A DNA stretch of 64,000 bases from the NCBI RefSeq assembly GCF_010093595.1, contig NW_022985446.1, positions 914,709 through 978,708 of the forward strand. Reading direction: 5' to 3'. Source of the DNA: Mytilinidion resinicola. Taxonomy: Eukaryota; Ascomycota; Dothideomycetes; Mytilinidiales; Mytilinidiaceae. Made by a program: the position numbers and the translations under genes. Positions 23,146 through 38,262 of this stretch are shown piece by piece; position 1 is the stretch's first letter, and every line of letters starts with the position of its first letter. The notes under the pieces are model-generated. The model did not search any database, was not told where the DNA came from, and worked only from the letters and a program-made list of their open reading frames with translations.

Positions 23146-23794
23146 CTACAACAACCCCGCAAGCCCAAGCACAACAGCCAGCACGCCTCCAATTGGCGCC
23201 CCAACAAACCCCGCTACCCCCGTCGACGTCGCCGACGCTGCAGCAGCCGTACCCGACGCCTTCGACGCAGTTCCGGTAGTCACCGATTTCTCAGTAGCAG
23301 CAGCAGTCGCGCTGAAGGACCAATGGGGCATGGTAGCGGCGGCGGAGAGACTCGCGGAAATATACCTGCAATTAGCCACATCAGTACACAACACCAAATG
23401 CAGTTGTAAGAGTATGCCAAAGAACAGGGGATTACGTACGGAGCCGCAGCAGTACAGTACGACGTAACCTGGTTCTGCACCGTCTGGCCCTCGGACGAGC
23501 CGGGGCAGTTGTTGTAGCACGTCAGCAGGTTGGTGTACTGCTGGCAGAGGCAGATCCAGTCGGTGCCGCTGCAGGCTGTGATCTGGGGCTGGATGCTTGA
23601 GACGCAGGCGTCGACGATGCTTGAGCCAGTGTTAGTAAACCTGCTATTTGAGGGCTGGCAGCGGGATGTTAAGGAACTTACTTCTGCGCAGCGCAGGTTC
23701 CAGACGTCGGCTTGGGGATGACGAGGGAGGATTGCGTTTGAGCGGCCGCGAAGCCAGCGGACGCAAGGACGGCGAGGGTTGCGATGAAGCGCAT
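23146..23794 (-). CDS. CFEM-like GPI-anchored cell-surface protein
   Basis: Three exons, 23794-23682, 23619-23440 and 23365-23146, give 170 aa. Residues 1-18 are a signal peptide (MRFIATLAVLASAGFAAA). Eight cysteines follow with spacing C-x8-C-x10-C-x6-C-x-C-x8-C-x3-C-x16-C. From the second cysteine on this resembles the CFEM pattern, including an Asp two residues before the CLC pair, the position of the axial haem ligand in studied CFEM proteins. The first interval differs (x8 rather than x2). A Ser/Thr/Ala-rich stalk leads to a hydrophobic C-terminus (GGVLAVVLGLAGLL) typical of GPI attachment. CFEM proteins serve in haem uptake, adhesion or virulence. Which applies cannot be told. Intron 1 has a CTAAC branch point and acceptor CTCAAG. 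Confidence 0.8.
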
Positions 23795-25080
23795 GTTGAC
23801 GGTGATGAAGGGTTAGGATCTCGTCGTTGATATGCGTACAGTATAGGAGGAATGCAAGCAGAGCGAGCTTTAATAGAAAACGAGCGAGTGTATAGTGGGA
23901 TGGAAAGCAAAGTTTATTTGTTTATTAAGAATACCTCAAAGCGAGTGATGGGTCAGAGGTTATGGAATGAGAAGAATGCAACTTGGCAACGAGTAGACGA
24001 AGACAACGGGGACAAGAGAGTTCACGAAGCAGAAGCTAAGGACCTTCCTCCGGGAAGGGGTCCCTCGGAATTTTAAGCTTCAATCTCGCTCCGTCTGGGG
24101 CACGCCTCCTGAGCCGTGCGAGCGGGCGCCCAGGAGCACTAAAGGCTGAATCGCATGATGGGGAGAGAGCCACGGCAGCCGGTTGGCATGCCAGTTATGC
24201 AAGTCCGTATCCAATCCCCAGCCCAAAAAGGGGCGGTCAGTGATGTGATATGCGTCGACGCGTATTTGTAGCATCTCTCAACCACCGCGCAGGGAAGATA
24301 GCAGCTAGAAGACACTCGATGTCTCTCATGACTTGCTGCCATCTGAAGCCAGCGCGCTGGGAGCATCCGCGGTTTTCCCAAAGAGAGACATGGGGGTCTG
24401 AGCATCGAAAGGGCTCCCTTGCTCGCGTATTTCAGCCGCAATAGTCTTGCGCCTCTCGGTGCAGCGTCCGGCGTGATTGGCGCAGAGAGTGTGATCGCTG
24501 GATTAGGGTTCCAGTGTGCAGGGTTCATGGAGCATGGAGACGAGATGAGCTTCAGCTTCCGATGCGGCAGCCATTCGGCGAGAGATGGGGCGTCTTGGCG
24601 GTGGGATATGAGATGCAGCTCGGCCCGTGGTTGTGAAAAGGGAGACGCTGTCTCCCGTCACCGCATAGGCCATCCCTCTATCGCGAGGTCACAGTCAAGG
24701 GGAGAACAGCGCACTGTGACACAAGCAACGACCATTACAAGTCCTTGTCTGCATTTAACGTGGCACCTACGGCTCCACTCGCTCCCGTTACACCGCAAAA
24801 CGTTGAAATAATCCTAAACGCCTCGTTTCATCCACGCGACGATTTCGGCTGCCTGCATATTCAGCAACGCCTCTTGTCGTCGAGGTCGTGACAACCACAC
24901 AAGAAGAACATATCAAATGTAATGAAGCCATTTGACGCAAAATCCCAGCCTGCCGTCCCCAAACCTCGTCCGCACTTTTATACACGGGAGATTGAGGCTG
25001 GATATGTACCATTCTCCAAAAAACAGGAGCAGTAAAGATATCAATTGGGGACCAACCGCTCACACACGCACACATTCTCT
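23795..25080. other. Intergenic region
   Basis: This lies between the CFEM-like gene start and the RSP5 stop. A small GC-rich hairpin (GGACCTTCC ... GGAAGGGGTCC) lies at about 24041-24065. No gene is recognisable. Frames up to about 130 codons at 24139-24811 overlap each other and lack motifs. Confidence 0.4.
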
Positions 25081-28005
<2,925 letters not shown>

Positions 28006-28996
28006 GGTGATGGTGGTGGAGTCAAGTGCTGACGGTGGAAGAAAGCTGAAGGCTATCAAAGCCTTGGAGACCAGGTCTCCTATGCAAGTGTGAAGGTCAG
28101 AAGTCGTGCGTAACAGCGATATGGCAAGGTTGGTTGCAGACGCACCCGCGGCGAGCGACTGGCGAGTGTCTAGGTAGGAGAGGGCGACCGAAGATGGAGG
28201 CTGTGTAGAGGCTGGGGCCAAGCGGCGGCCGCTGCAGACGAATGCGACGACGACCAAGCACCCAGAAGAAGTGCCCCGCGTCTGCTCGCAACAGAACTGC
28301 TCCAATTCATGCACGGCCGCTGCGGGCAGACGGGCAGCAGAAGCACTGCAAGCGCACAAGGAGACTCCGAACGCGAGGGCAGGTGTGCAAGTGGCAGGTA
28401 TCTTGTTGTCTTTCTTCAGCTCCGCCGCACCCCGGCCATGATGTCAAAATACCCTCACTTTGAGGCTGGTGCGATAGCTCGCAACATTCACTCGCTTTGC
28501 CTACAATTGCATTACCTTGTCATAGGGCTGTGTCCACGTTCTTGCCACGGTCAAGGGCACTTCAAGATACTTTCAAATGCTTAATCAAGACAGATATCTT
28601 GTTGTTTTGGACAGTCCGGAAGCTTGCTGGGCCTCGGACGGCGCCGCATACCACTAAAATAGCATAGTGCCTACGGACTCCTAAAATGCATTCAACCATC
28701 ATGAGCAGTGCCAGCTGAGTGTACGCAAACTCATGACGAGGCCCTGGAAGACAGCTATGCCCTAGCCAGACGCGGCAAGACGGATCCGTTGACCACAATC
28801 ATTCCCAGCCTCGCAATCTAGTGACATGCCGACTGTTCCATGCTCGAGAACTGCACCGCCACTCGCTGACAATGCAATTGCTCAGGACGCTCCAATCATA
28901 TCTATACATCAATAATCTACCAGCCGCTACAGAAATGCATTATCAAGTCCGTCAAATCGCGCAAACGACTCTCGTCAAATATGTCCATAAGCAACA
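28006..28996. other. Intergenic region, RSP5 promoter
   Basis: Upstream region of RSP5 and the 3' end of the Mcp2-like gene, both on minus. A plus-strand frame at 28242-28584 and minus frames at 28097-28359 overlap and show no motif. Nothing else is seen. Confidence 0.4.
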
Positions 28997-30833
28997 TCAC
29001 ACCACCGGGCCCATGCCCAGCAGAGCTCTCACGGCGAGCCAGCGCTCGTAGACCGTGAGCTTCAATTCAACTCTCATATGTGCAGACCATGCTCGTAGGA
29101 AGGCGACAAAGGTAGGCGGCCAGAAGATGCTCCCTGTAAGAAGCTCTAGCTGTTCTTCATATACTGTGCGCGACGCATAGCGAGCTAGAATCAAGAATGT
29201 CCGGGCTGGGCCCTGACGGGTGTGAAGGTTCTCGTCCAGCGAACGGGCTATAACGTAGCAAGTCAGTTGGGATCGTTTTATAGAGACACTGTGAAGCAAC
29301 TTACTTAGATCATTAGTCTTAAGGATCAGTAGAATGACCCTCGGAACCTGCCCCAACAATTGAACCAATTGCGCCAGCATACCCTCTCCCAAAGCCTCTG
29401 ATATGTTCTCCTTCTCCTGCATACTGCGTGGCTTCGCTATGTTTTCTTTCACAATGCTGTAGTCTCGTCCCGTGATCGCACTGGCAAACAGAGCAAAGTG
29501 CTCGTCACCAATTCCAGCCACCTCGTAGGCATATTTCCGCATTCGAGGCTCGTCGGCGTCCAGCACTGCGAGCCAGAGCTTCGCATACGCCCGCCGTAAG
29601 GAAATGGGGATGTCCCGATACAACCCATGATCATAGAGGATAACGTCGAAATTGTCTCTCCCTGAACGAGACGGGTTGTGCCTAATGGCGATATTACCGC
29701 CATGAGGGTCGCAATGCAGAGGGGCATTTGTCCCAAATATCATCTCATTGAAGATTCGAGCGAGAGCCGCAGATACTTCGTCCCGATCGATCTTGCGAGA
29801 ATCCAGATACTCTAGATCATCAAGCCTGTGACCACTGACATACTCCATCACCAGGATGCGGCGTTTCGCCCACAGGACTTCGGGGATTACGACTGGCGTG
29901 TTCCGGATTTCCTCGAAGTAGTTCTTAGCGCGAATGGCATTCTCGCCCTCTTGGTGAAAATCCAGTTCTTGCGGCAAGGAGACCTCTAACTCCTCGGATA
30001 ACCATGTCAGGTCGTATTCCGGAAAGAATCTCTTCAAAGTAGAGAACGTGAATCTCGTCAGAACAAGGTCCAGATGTGACCATTCGTCCAGCGTCGGGTG
30101 CTGCACCTTCACCGCCACCCTCTGCCCAGTTTTCCTAATTGTCGCCCTGTGTACTTGCGCCAGCGATGCTGCTCCTATAGGCGTCTCCTCAAATTCGGAG
30201 AAGAAGTCCGAGAGCTCATGGTCGGTATCCTTGAGAACCATCTCCCGTATCGACTCGATTGACGATATCGGGCATTTGTCCTGTAGAGGGATGAACGTAT
30301 CGCACCACTCGCTGGGGAGTAGATAGTTCAGACTGCTGAGATGCTGCCCCAACTTGATGAATATGGATCCATTCTTCTCCAAAGTAACCAGCGTTCGTTC
30401 GGCGCATCGTTTGTGACATGCTTTGAGGAGGGCATTATAATCGCTCTCGTTATCGTGATCGTATTTTAGAGTCGTCCGGTAGCTTCAGCACAGAACATTG
30501 TCAGCCAAATTCCTCAAACACTATGCGCTAGACGTACTCATTGATGTTAACGAACAGAGTCGAAACGACCCTTCCCGTCCTCTGTGCCCCGATTGCCGCG
30601 TGCTTTGCATCGTCACTAACGGCTACCGCAGTCGCAACTACACCAGCTCCACTAGACGCAAGAAGTATCCTTCTCCTTCGTTTCGTACGTGGCGGTAGTG
30701 TTGGACTGGCTTTCGTGGCAAAGCTAGATCGTTGAGGTATAGGCGATGCTTGCTTTCGGAGACAGGCACGACATGTGAAGGGGGCGTTCCTGCGCAGCAC
30801 TGAAGAGAAAAGGTTCATGCCAGACATTGTCAT
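28997..30833 (-). CDS. MCP2: Mitochondrial ABC1/ADCK-family kinase-like protein (Mcp2/ADCK1 type)
   Basis: Three exons, 30833-30538, 30482-29305 and 29247-28997, encode 574 aa. The basic N-terminus and a hydrophobic segment (ILLASSGAGVVATAVAVS, about 70-87) fit an inner-membrane protein. The UbiB/ABC1 core shows the NDYRTTL lead-in, the signature KxGQ in IFIKLGQHLSSLNYLLP, the Ala-rich loop (GAASLAQVHRA), VAVKVQHP, the MEYVSGH hinge, CDPHGGNIAI and YDHGLYR. The NDYRTTL and NYLLP features favour the ADCK1/Mcp2 (Cqd2) branch over Coq8. In yeast this branch affects mitochondrial lipid homeostasis and coenzyme Q distribution. The catalytic-loop motif is usually CDPHPGN; here the Pro is Gly. Two or three closely spaced ATGs exist at the start; I use the first in frame. 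Intron 2 joins KTNDL to TRSLDEN. Confidence 0.92.
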
Positions 30834-31261
30834 TGCATGGTGATTCTCTCTGGAAGCCCTATTCCATGAAGGGGTATCAGTCAAACGCAAGGAAGGCGCT
30901 GTTCCGTTGGTGAGAAACTCAACAAGTCGAGTCCCGATATTTTTCGGAACTAGCGTCATCACCGCCATCGGAGCGAAGGCGATCGGCTCGGCATCGACGG
31001 TGAATTCTACTCTCTCAAAACAAGCAGATATTAGCCAATCGGATTTCTATCTAGCAATGGTCAATTCTAAAGCAATCACACAAGAGCTGAGGTAAGTTGC
31101 AGGTTATAAGTTTGTCTATTGCATTTTTCAAGATTACATTTCCAAAGAAGCAATACATAAAATTTTGCCAATTGCATCCGGCGGACGTAAGAATAATACT
31201 AAGTACAGCTTCACATCAATCTCATTGCCCCGAACGCCCAATATGCCAGCTCCTCAGCTAC
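30834..31261. other. Intergenic region
   Basis: Short space between the Mcp2-like start and the thiolase stop, both on the minus strand. It must hold the Mcp2-like promoter. No feature is recognised. Confidence 0.4.
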
Positions 31262-32689
31262 TCAAAACCTCGACTCGACCTTTGTCTCGGTATCCTGCAG
31301 CGCCCACTCGCTCCTCGCCTTCTTCGACCGGACTGCGTTGACCTGCTCGTGAGTGAATCCTTTCGCCACAACAGCGGGGTTGTATCCAAGACCAGTCTTC
31401 TTAGCAATGTCTGCATCAGAGACATCCGTAGCTTCGCTACCATCCGCGCGCTTGTAAACGGTAACCACGACGGCACCACCCAACCCCAGGTTGTGTTGGA
31501 GAGCAGCCTTGGTGCCCTTGATGCTTCGGTTGTTGGCCCAACCTCGCATGTGCCAGACCAATTCCGCGCATTGTGCCAAACCAGTTGCTCCTAGAGGATG
31601 TCCCTTGCTGATCAGGCCACCAGATGGGTTGATGACCACCTTGTTATTGGGGCCGTATGTGATGCCTCCCTTACGGATGAGCTCGTGGGCCTTGCCCTTG
31701 GGCGTGAGGCCTAGTGCCTCGATGGTAACCATCTCGTTGGATGAGAAACAGTCGTGTAGTTCGCAGACCTTGATCTCATCGGGAGAGGTCTTAGCTTGAG
31801 CCAGGGCAGTCTTGGCCGCCAGTTCAGACATCGAGTAACCAATCAGTTCGATTGCGCTACGGTTGAAGAGGTCAGGGGTATCGGTGGCCATGCACTGGCC
31901 AGCGATGAGAATAGCCTGGTCCTTCAGCTCCGGGCGGGCGTCGAGGAACTCCTGGGAAACTAGCACAGCGGCGGCACTGCCGTCTGACGTGGGACAGCAT
32001 TGCAGCTTGGTGAGTGGCTCGTGGATCATGTTTGACTTCAAGATCTGGTCGAGGGTGTATTCGTCCTGGAACTGCGAGTATGGATTCCTCTTCGAGTGCT
32101 CGTGGTTGATGCGGGCAATCTCAGCGAAGTCTTCAAGGGTAGAGCCGTACCTAGGTGATGTCAGTACCATTACCGATTTAAATAGGAGCTCTACTCACTT
32201 CTCCATGTGCTCCCTACCCGCATTGCCGAACAGCTGGGCAGCTCCGGGTGCCTTTGTCACGCCTCTTGTCTCCTTCATGATCAGGTTGCTGGTGCCCGTT
32301 GGGTTTGCTCGGTCCTGGAAGAAAGTCTGCAAGCTCCCCGGGAACATCTTCTCGAATCCAACGACGAGCACGCAGTCTGCGGCACCGTGTGCAATCATGT
32401 TCTTTCCCATGTAAAGACCGGTTGAACCAGTGGAGCAGTTGTTGTTAACATTGTAGATAGGAATACCAGTCATGCCGAACTGGTAGAACACCCGCTGGCC
32501 GGATGTGCTGTCGCCATAGCAAAAGCATGCGACACCTTGGTCAACGTCGTCGTAGTTGATGTGCGCGTCCAACATGGCCTTTACACCAGCCTCGAATCCC
32601 AACTCTGGGTAGTCGACCTTCCCTCGGGGCTTGATGAACTTGGTCATCCCCACTCCGAGAACGTATACTGGCGCTGTTTGCTTCACCAT
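31262..32689 (-). CDS. SCP2-type thiolase (sterol carrier protein X thiolase domain)
   Basis: Two exons, 32689-32199 and 32150-31262, give 459 aa. The intron GTGAGT...CACCTAG joins REHMEK to YGSTLED. The thiolase fold carries the acyl-accepting Cys85 in NVNNNCSTGSTGLYMG, the CELHDCFSSNE segment, and the histidine motif GGLISKGHPLGATGLAQ. The closest family is the thiolase half of SCP-X/nonspecific lipid-transfer proteins, which cleave branched-chain 3-ketoacyl-CoA in peroxisomes. The C-terminal sterol-carrier domain is absent, as is usual for stand-alone fungal members. The protein ends ESRF, not a canonical PTS1, and I see no PTS2 near the N-terminus, so its location is uncertain. Start MVKQTAPVYVLGVGMTKF matches the family N-terminus. 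Confidence 0.92.
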
Positions 32690-33957
32690 CTTTGCGGTAT
32701 TGTGATGTGTGAGGAGGGGTGGGGGAGTATGGAGAAGATAGTAGCAAGATGGAGAGCAACTCAGGAGATAGTCAAGATGTTAATCACGATGAGAATGGAT
32801 TCAAAGTGGGCGACAGTGTAAGATGATATAGAAGCAGTATGCGAGGTTCTGTTCGGGACTTCAGTGTTGCCCCTAGACCAGAAAACGTGGAGAACGCATG
32901 AAAGCCGAGGTTGACCAGGTCTGGGGAAATTCATGGGCCGGCTACAGTGCCTCGCCACTATGGCTGCGCTATTCTTCTTCAAGGATGACGCCGCCGGCTT
33001 TGTCGTGCTTGTTGTCCTAAATTGTCTCGAAGACCGTAAAAGAATGTAGGCATTATGTTCTCATATGCATAGAAATACCCGTCGTCCAAGTTCTATTCCT
33101 GATATCCAGGTCGTGTACGCTTTGTTTGCACCCTTGGCCATTGTATGCACAAAACAACATAGCAGACACCCCGGCAAATGGTCAGGATGCGGAGGAATGA
33201 GATGTTTCCCCCGGACGCCGCCCACTCGGCAGGCGGGTAGTACGCCTCCGGTAAATCATAGCCGAACAAACACCACGACTCGCATGTGTTTAGATATCAA
33301 TACTAATCGCACTCGTCGTCTCCTTCGAAGCTGAAACTTCCATTGGCCTCAGGTGCTATGCGGTCTCCCTGTGATCCTGAAGATGTACACGTGCGGCTAC
33401 GCGCTGTGGCTTTGATAGAACATGTTCTGCTTCGAGAAGCTGACACGTCTTTTGATAGCCAGAAGCCAGACCACAGAGATACGATAAATGTTTAGTCGTA
33501 CCACAGTCATCTTACAAATGCCCTATACTACTGTTTGTTCCGCATGCCTAGTGGCGAATTAGGCGTAGGTCGATTGTTAGTAGGGATATGATACCGTCCC
33601 ACCAAGATAGCCTTAGTCGAACGTTAGGAATAGCCCAGTCATTTCCTTTGTCTTCCTCATGTCTTCCTCAGGTAATTTAAGTTATCAGGGGAATATTAGG
33701 ACTGCTAAGCAAACTGCGGACGATGTTTCAACCTTTTCTTTTTCATCAAATCGAATTTTTGCCGCTTATAGGCGGCACTGGTCACTCAGAGTATACACTC
33801 GTTCGCGTCATCTCAATCAAGTCATACTGGAAAGAACACAACAGGTTCCTAGTTCATATGCACATTAGAAAGTATTTCGTTTCTCTAAAACGTACTCTGC
33901 AAGCTAAACGAGGCGAAAGCAAGGGCATTTGAACCGCGGCAGAATTTTGAACCAGCT
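32690..33957. other. Intergenic region
   Basis: Upstream of the thiolase and downstream of the sugar transporter, both minus. No gene or RNA is recognised. The stretch 33480-33950 is AT-richer with only short frames. Confidence 0.4.
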
Positions 33958-35916
33958 CTACTGCCTCGCACCGGAAGCTTCAAAGACCCCTCCTGTCGAT
34001 ACTCCTACGCTCTCCTGCCTCTCGTCCGACGGTGGTACGCCAGCTTCCTTCCGCTTCTTGATACCTCTCCCTCCTTTGGTGAGGTAGAGGTTATCGGTGG
34101 TCGGAAGTTCCTCTCCTTCCGGAGGTTGCCAGTACTTGCTCTTGATAGGGTTTACGCCGAGCACATACATCGTGTCAATTTCCTCCAGGGTGCGGCTTTG
34201 AGACTCACAAACGAAGAAATAGACGACCGCGGCTCCTGTGAAGCAGCACGCTGCAAAAATGTACCCGTAACGGAAATCGATGGCGCCCGTAATGTACGGA
34301 GTGAAGACTATATTTGATGAACCAAAGCAATACGGAGGATGGATAGGACGACTTACAGCTGATGAGGAAGTTCCAGATCCAGTTCGAAGCGGTAGCGAGG
34401 GCCATGCACTTCGCACGATATCTCGAGGGGTAGATCTCTCCAACGAGCGCCCAAATGATTGGTCCCCAGGTCATGGCGAAGCCAGCGATGAACAGACAAG
34501 CAAACACGATCATAACATACCCAATATCTGGTGTGTCCTCAGGCGTGTTTTGGTTGAGAGCGAAGTGACCGAGAGAGGCAAATACCATGAAGCACATAAA
34601 CATCCAGAGCCCGCCTACGATCAAAGAGGGTCGACGACCGTATTTTTCGACGATATACAGACCGGGGAACGTGGTTCCAAAATTGACGCCTGACAAGATG
34701 ATAGCAGTAACGTAGCTGTTCGAGAGTCCGATCGAGGCAAATATGCTAGTCCCGTAATAGAAGAAGACTGGAGAGGTTAGACTTTACCAAAGGGCGGCAT
34801 ACGTAAAAGTACTTACAATTTGCACCAGTCAGCTGCTGTAACATCTGTAGAACACATCCCAGCAAAGTGCGGTAGAGCATCCTGGGGCCTGTGAAGATCT
34901 CGTACCAGGGATGGTCTGCGCCACTCTCGGCATCTAACTTCTCCTTGATCTCGCGAATCTCCCGATTTACATCTGGGTGGTCTATTGGAAAGCCGTAACT
35001 ACGCGCTACTGTTGCACGCGCGCTCTCATGGTTTCCTTGGCGGTAATCCCATCTCGGGCTTTCTTGCATGAAGAACATGCCAATTATCATGATTGTAGGC
35101 CAGATGAATCCGATGCCTATGGGAAGGCGCCACGCGCGGGCACTTTGATCTTTTTCTGTTCCAAAGTTGATGCAATTTGCGGTGAAGATACCCAAGGTGA
35201 TGAACAACTGCGACGAGGTTAGTTCGGTGTCTATATCATTGGCTCAATAACATACCTGATAGCAGCTGACAAGAGCTCCACGAACGTATCTAGGTGCCGT
35301 CTCGCTTTGATACATCGGAGTAAGCACTGACAAACCACCTACTCCCAGTCCGGCAACCCATCGACCGATAACTATCTGGTACCACTTGTTGACAGTCGAG
35401 ATCTGAACAATGACGCCAATGCAGAAGATCATGTTCCAGAAAACGATGGACCATTTCCGGCCAAACTTGTCCGAAACTGGAGCAGCAATCAGTGCGCCTA
35501 TGAGAGTGCCGATTGACAGCTACGATTTGTTAGAACAGGCTCCAAAAACGTGGAGGCTGACATACCAAGCCGACAATAGTACCGCTGCGCGAGTTACTGA
35601 AAGCTGGCTTTCCGTCCTTTGTCGTGTCGTGAAATTTCTCGAGGAAGTCTGGCATCTCCAAGAAGCCGGAGATTTGTCCTGAGAGATCTTAGTTTTGGTC
35701 CTCAAGCAAGCTCGGCATTCACCACCCACCGGTATCGTAACCAAATATGAAGCCGCCCATTGAAACGAGCACAGCCATGAAGATGATATGCGGCCTGAAT
35801 CGCTGCCCAATCCCCATCTTCGCTACGATTGGCTTCTTTTCTTTTTCCACATCTGCGTTGCGCGAGTGTGCAGGCGAGGGCGTTTGGTCGCCCTTGAAGC
35901 GGTCTAGGAACCCCAT
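33958..35916 (-). CDS. MFS hexose transporter (sugar porter family)
   Basis: Six exons, 35916-35730, 35678-35566, 35519-35256, 35207-34817, 34767-34357 and 34307-33958, give 571 aa. Sugar-porter signatures appear in order: GGFIFGYDTGQISGF in helix 1, DKFGRKWSI after helix 2, GRWVAGLGVGGLSVLTPMYQ, ESPRW, QQLTGANFFFYYGT in helix 7, EKYGRRPSL, WALVGEIYPSRYRAKCMAL, and a C-terminal PETK-like region read as CESQSRTLEEID. Twelve hydrophobic helices can be traced. The QQLTGAN motif and fold place it among fungal monosaccharide/proton symporters or facilitators at the plasma membrane. Affinity and substrate cannot be told. The cytoplasmic tail is moderately long (about 75 aa). All five introns have good GT(A/G) donors. 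Confidence 0.94.
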
Positions 35917-35987
35917 CGTGGTGTCCTCTGGAATTGAGCGTGTGGAGTAAAGAGGTTGGGGAAGAAGATTTCACTGAAAGTGACGGT

Positions 35988-36404
35988 GTGGGGAGCCAGG
36001 GTCAATTTAAGAGACAGATTTACACTTGTCCTTGCGCCCAGCACCTTCGCGCACGAGACCTCGGGGTACCTCAGTTCGCCATGACCGGATCCAAACTTTT
36101 TTGACCCACGTCATCGCAATGATGTCGGATGCACCTATGTTAGCGGCTCCAAGACAAGGCCAATGCGCCAGATTTTCTTGGGACCTGAAGAGCGCAGCCA
36201 CCCAATTGGCTCTCGGGCATGGTTCGGGAGCTTCGAAAGTGGACTTCTGTCAATCTTGCAACGTCGCCATGCGAGATGCTCCACCATCGGTCCACCGAAC
36301 CCACGATGCCGATGTTTACCCTCCCATACGACTCCGGAGTACCACGCACGGCTGTTGCGGGACATATTTATGGGAAGTTTTCTTATCAACCCGCCACACC
36401 CCGC
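35988..36404. promoter_or_regulatory. Possible CreA-type sites upstream of the hexose transporter
   Basis: Two matches to the fungal carbon-repressor consensus SYGGRG lie upstream of the transporter start (35916, minus strand): GTGGGG at 35988-35993 and CCCCGC (GCGGGG on minus) at 36399-36404. The consensus is short and expected by chance, so only the context (a sugar transporter promoter) makes it worth noting. Confidence 0.2.
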
Positions 36405-37083
36405 CGGCTGAACCCATGGGGATTCAAACCGTTGAATTTTGAAGAGGAAATCCCACACGGCTGAAGTGTTTGAGAGTGATTGATAGTTCTCTTGTCGCAG
36501 GGCATGCCAGCTTTCAGATCGAAGCAAGATATCAGAGCTAGAAGGTGAGTTCGGCACCACGCCGACGGAGGCCGAAAAGCCAATGACTCAAATCCGAGAG
36601 AGTCTCGACAAATTCGGCCCAGAAATCGTCCGCTGGTGTACTATATCGATAGGACCACGGTCTGTGGTTGTACACAATACCTAGGGTTTTCAAGATACGC
36701 GAGCATCTGGATGTAATGCTGCTACAGCAATGCTCAGGCTGAACTTCGAGTAACTTTAATCGGTCCGATGGTCAACTGGGTCACCCTTAGATAAATCTTT
36801 AAAGATGGGATAATATGACGAAAGTTAGCACAGAACTATCGAGTATGCTTCCACACTTCTGTGCCGCCAGACCGTGCATGCATAGCCTAGTGGTATAGAT
36901 AGCGCCGGATGATCATGATTGGAGCTCGAGCGGTACTCAAAGTCCAAGTCCGCCTTCGCCAGGACCTCCACGATCACGACCTCCTTCAAATGATGAAGAA
37001 GCAGACAAGAGTTGTGAAACTAGCGAACGAAACTTACCCTGATATAGAAGTACGAAGACGACAATTCACTTCACGAACACGCT

Positions 37084-37301
37084 ACACACGAAAAATGTGG
37101 CACACTCATCAAGTACTCTGCCCGCGTGTACATCTGTGCCACTGCATGGAGTGCTTCAACAAATTTCCACATAGCCTAAGGCGAAGAGCATCTATCTTCT
37201 TTAGATCCCTAAAAATATATTGAAGCAACCTATACAGTGGTAGGTAGGTGTACACACGAGACAGCTTATTCTAGAATTAGTGTGCCACCTTTTCAATGCC
37301 C
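37084..37301 (-). mobile_element. MITE copy 2 (GTGGCACACT termini)
   Basis: The reverse complement of this segment aligns end to end with 22318-22535. Shared blocks include GAAAAGGTGGCACACTAA, AGCTGTCTCGTGTGTACACC, GGTTGCTTCAAT, ATCTAAAGAAGATAGA, GGCTATGTGGAAA and GCAGAGTACTTG. By eye identity is near 80-85%, and many of the differences are transitions. Terminal inverted repeats are kept. Confidence 0.75.
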
Positions 37302-37605
37302 CGCGTGACGAATAGGGCTACTGGCATATGTGTTTGCCTAGCGATCTGTTCGTCCCGCATAGAACGATATATTAGTGCGACTACCGAATTAGTGACGAGA
37401 ACTCCTCTAGAAGAGAATAAAATCAGCCACAGTAGAGCTATTATGGATTAGGCCGACCAATCTCTTGGTTCTGTGGAAGGGTTTCTCTCGCCTACTTCGT
37501 CAACTTTTCTTACAGCACACTATCCAATTTATCTATTCATCAACGGGGGCTCCGAGCCCCATCCTCTGATATTTCGCAGAACTATGGACTCCATGATACC
37601 ACAAA

Positions 37606-37607
<2 letters not shown>

Positions 37608-37637
<30 letters not shown>
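37608..37637 (+). repeat. (CAT)10 microsatellite
   Basis: Ten uninterrupted CAT units. It would encode polyhistidine in one frame, but the surrounding short frame has no other gene-like property. Confidence 0.9.
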
Positions 37638-37639
<2 letters not shown>

Positions 37640-38262
37640 GAGGTGTGCAGAGCATCGCTAGATGTCTTGTAGAATGATTGAAGCCAAAGATCCAGCCAAC
37701 GGTTCCGTCAATTCAACCAATTAAAAGAAATTTCGGACGAGGAGTTACACGCCGAATATGTGTACACTCTAACATTGCTGTCTGGGGAGATCTTTCAGGA
37801 TTTTCGGTTTTCAAAAGGCCAGTCGTTCTGTCTAGTCGGGAACTCTGAAATTACCACGAGGCACCATGAGCAGCCATAGAAAGGTGTACGGGTATCTATG
37901 ACGAAACGTTGTACTGACGTTAAACACACCAAGCACTCGCTGATGTATGGATCATTACTCACGGAGTTCTCTTCTATTCAACGTGAGATGGGAGCCTTCA
38001 ATGGAAGGACAGATGAAAGTTGGCGCGCCCAGTGAGAGCCCTACGTCTCCACTGTGCTCGATAAGAATGTGTGCCTAGGACTAATTTCAGATGAAGAACG
38101 TAGATTGTGCAGGCACTCCAAGAGCCCTGTCCCTCTAATGGTGCACAGGGAGCGGTGTTTCGAATCTACCCAGAGGGACTTTACCACATCTTAGAGAAAA
38201 AACTATCATTTTTTGATGATTTTTAACGATCAAAATTAGATCATCCAGACATGCAATCTAAT

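Noticed and set aside
24041..24065. GC-rich hairpin read as a terminator
   Set aside because: Factor-independent terminators are not used by RNA polymerase II genes, and no small RNA gene is seen beside it.
37473..37661. 62-codon frame ending in polyhistidine
   Set aside because: The His run is simply the CAT microsatellite. No other gene-like feature.
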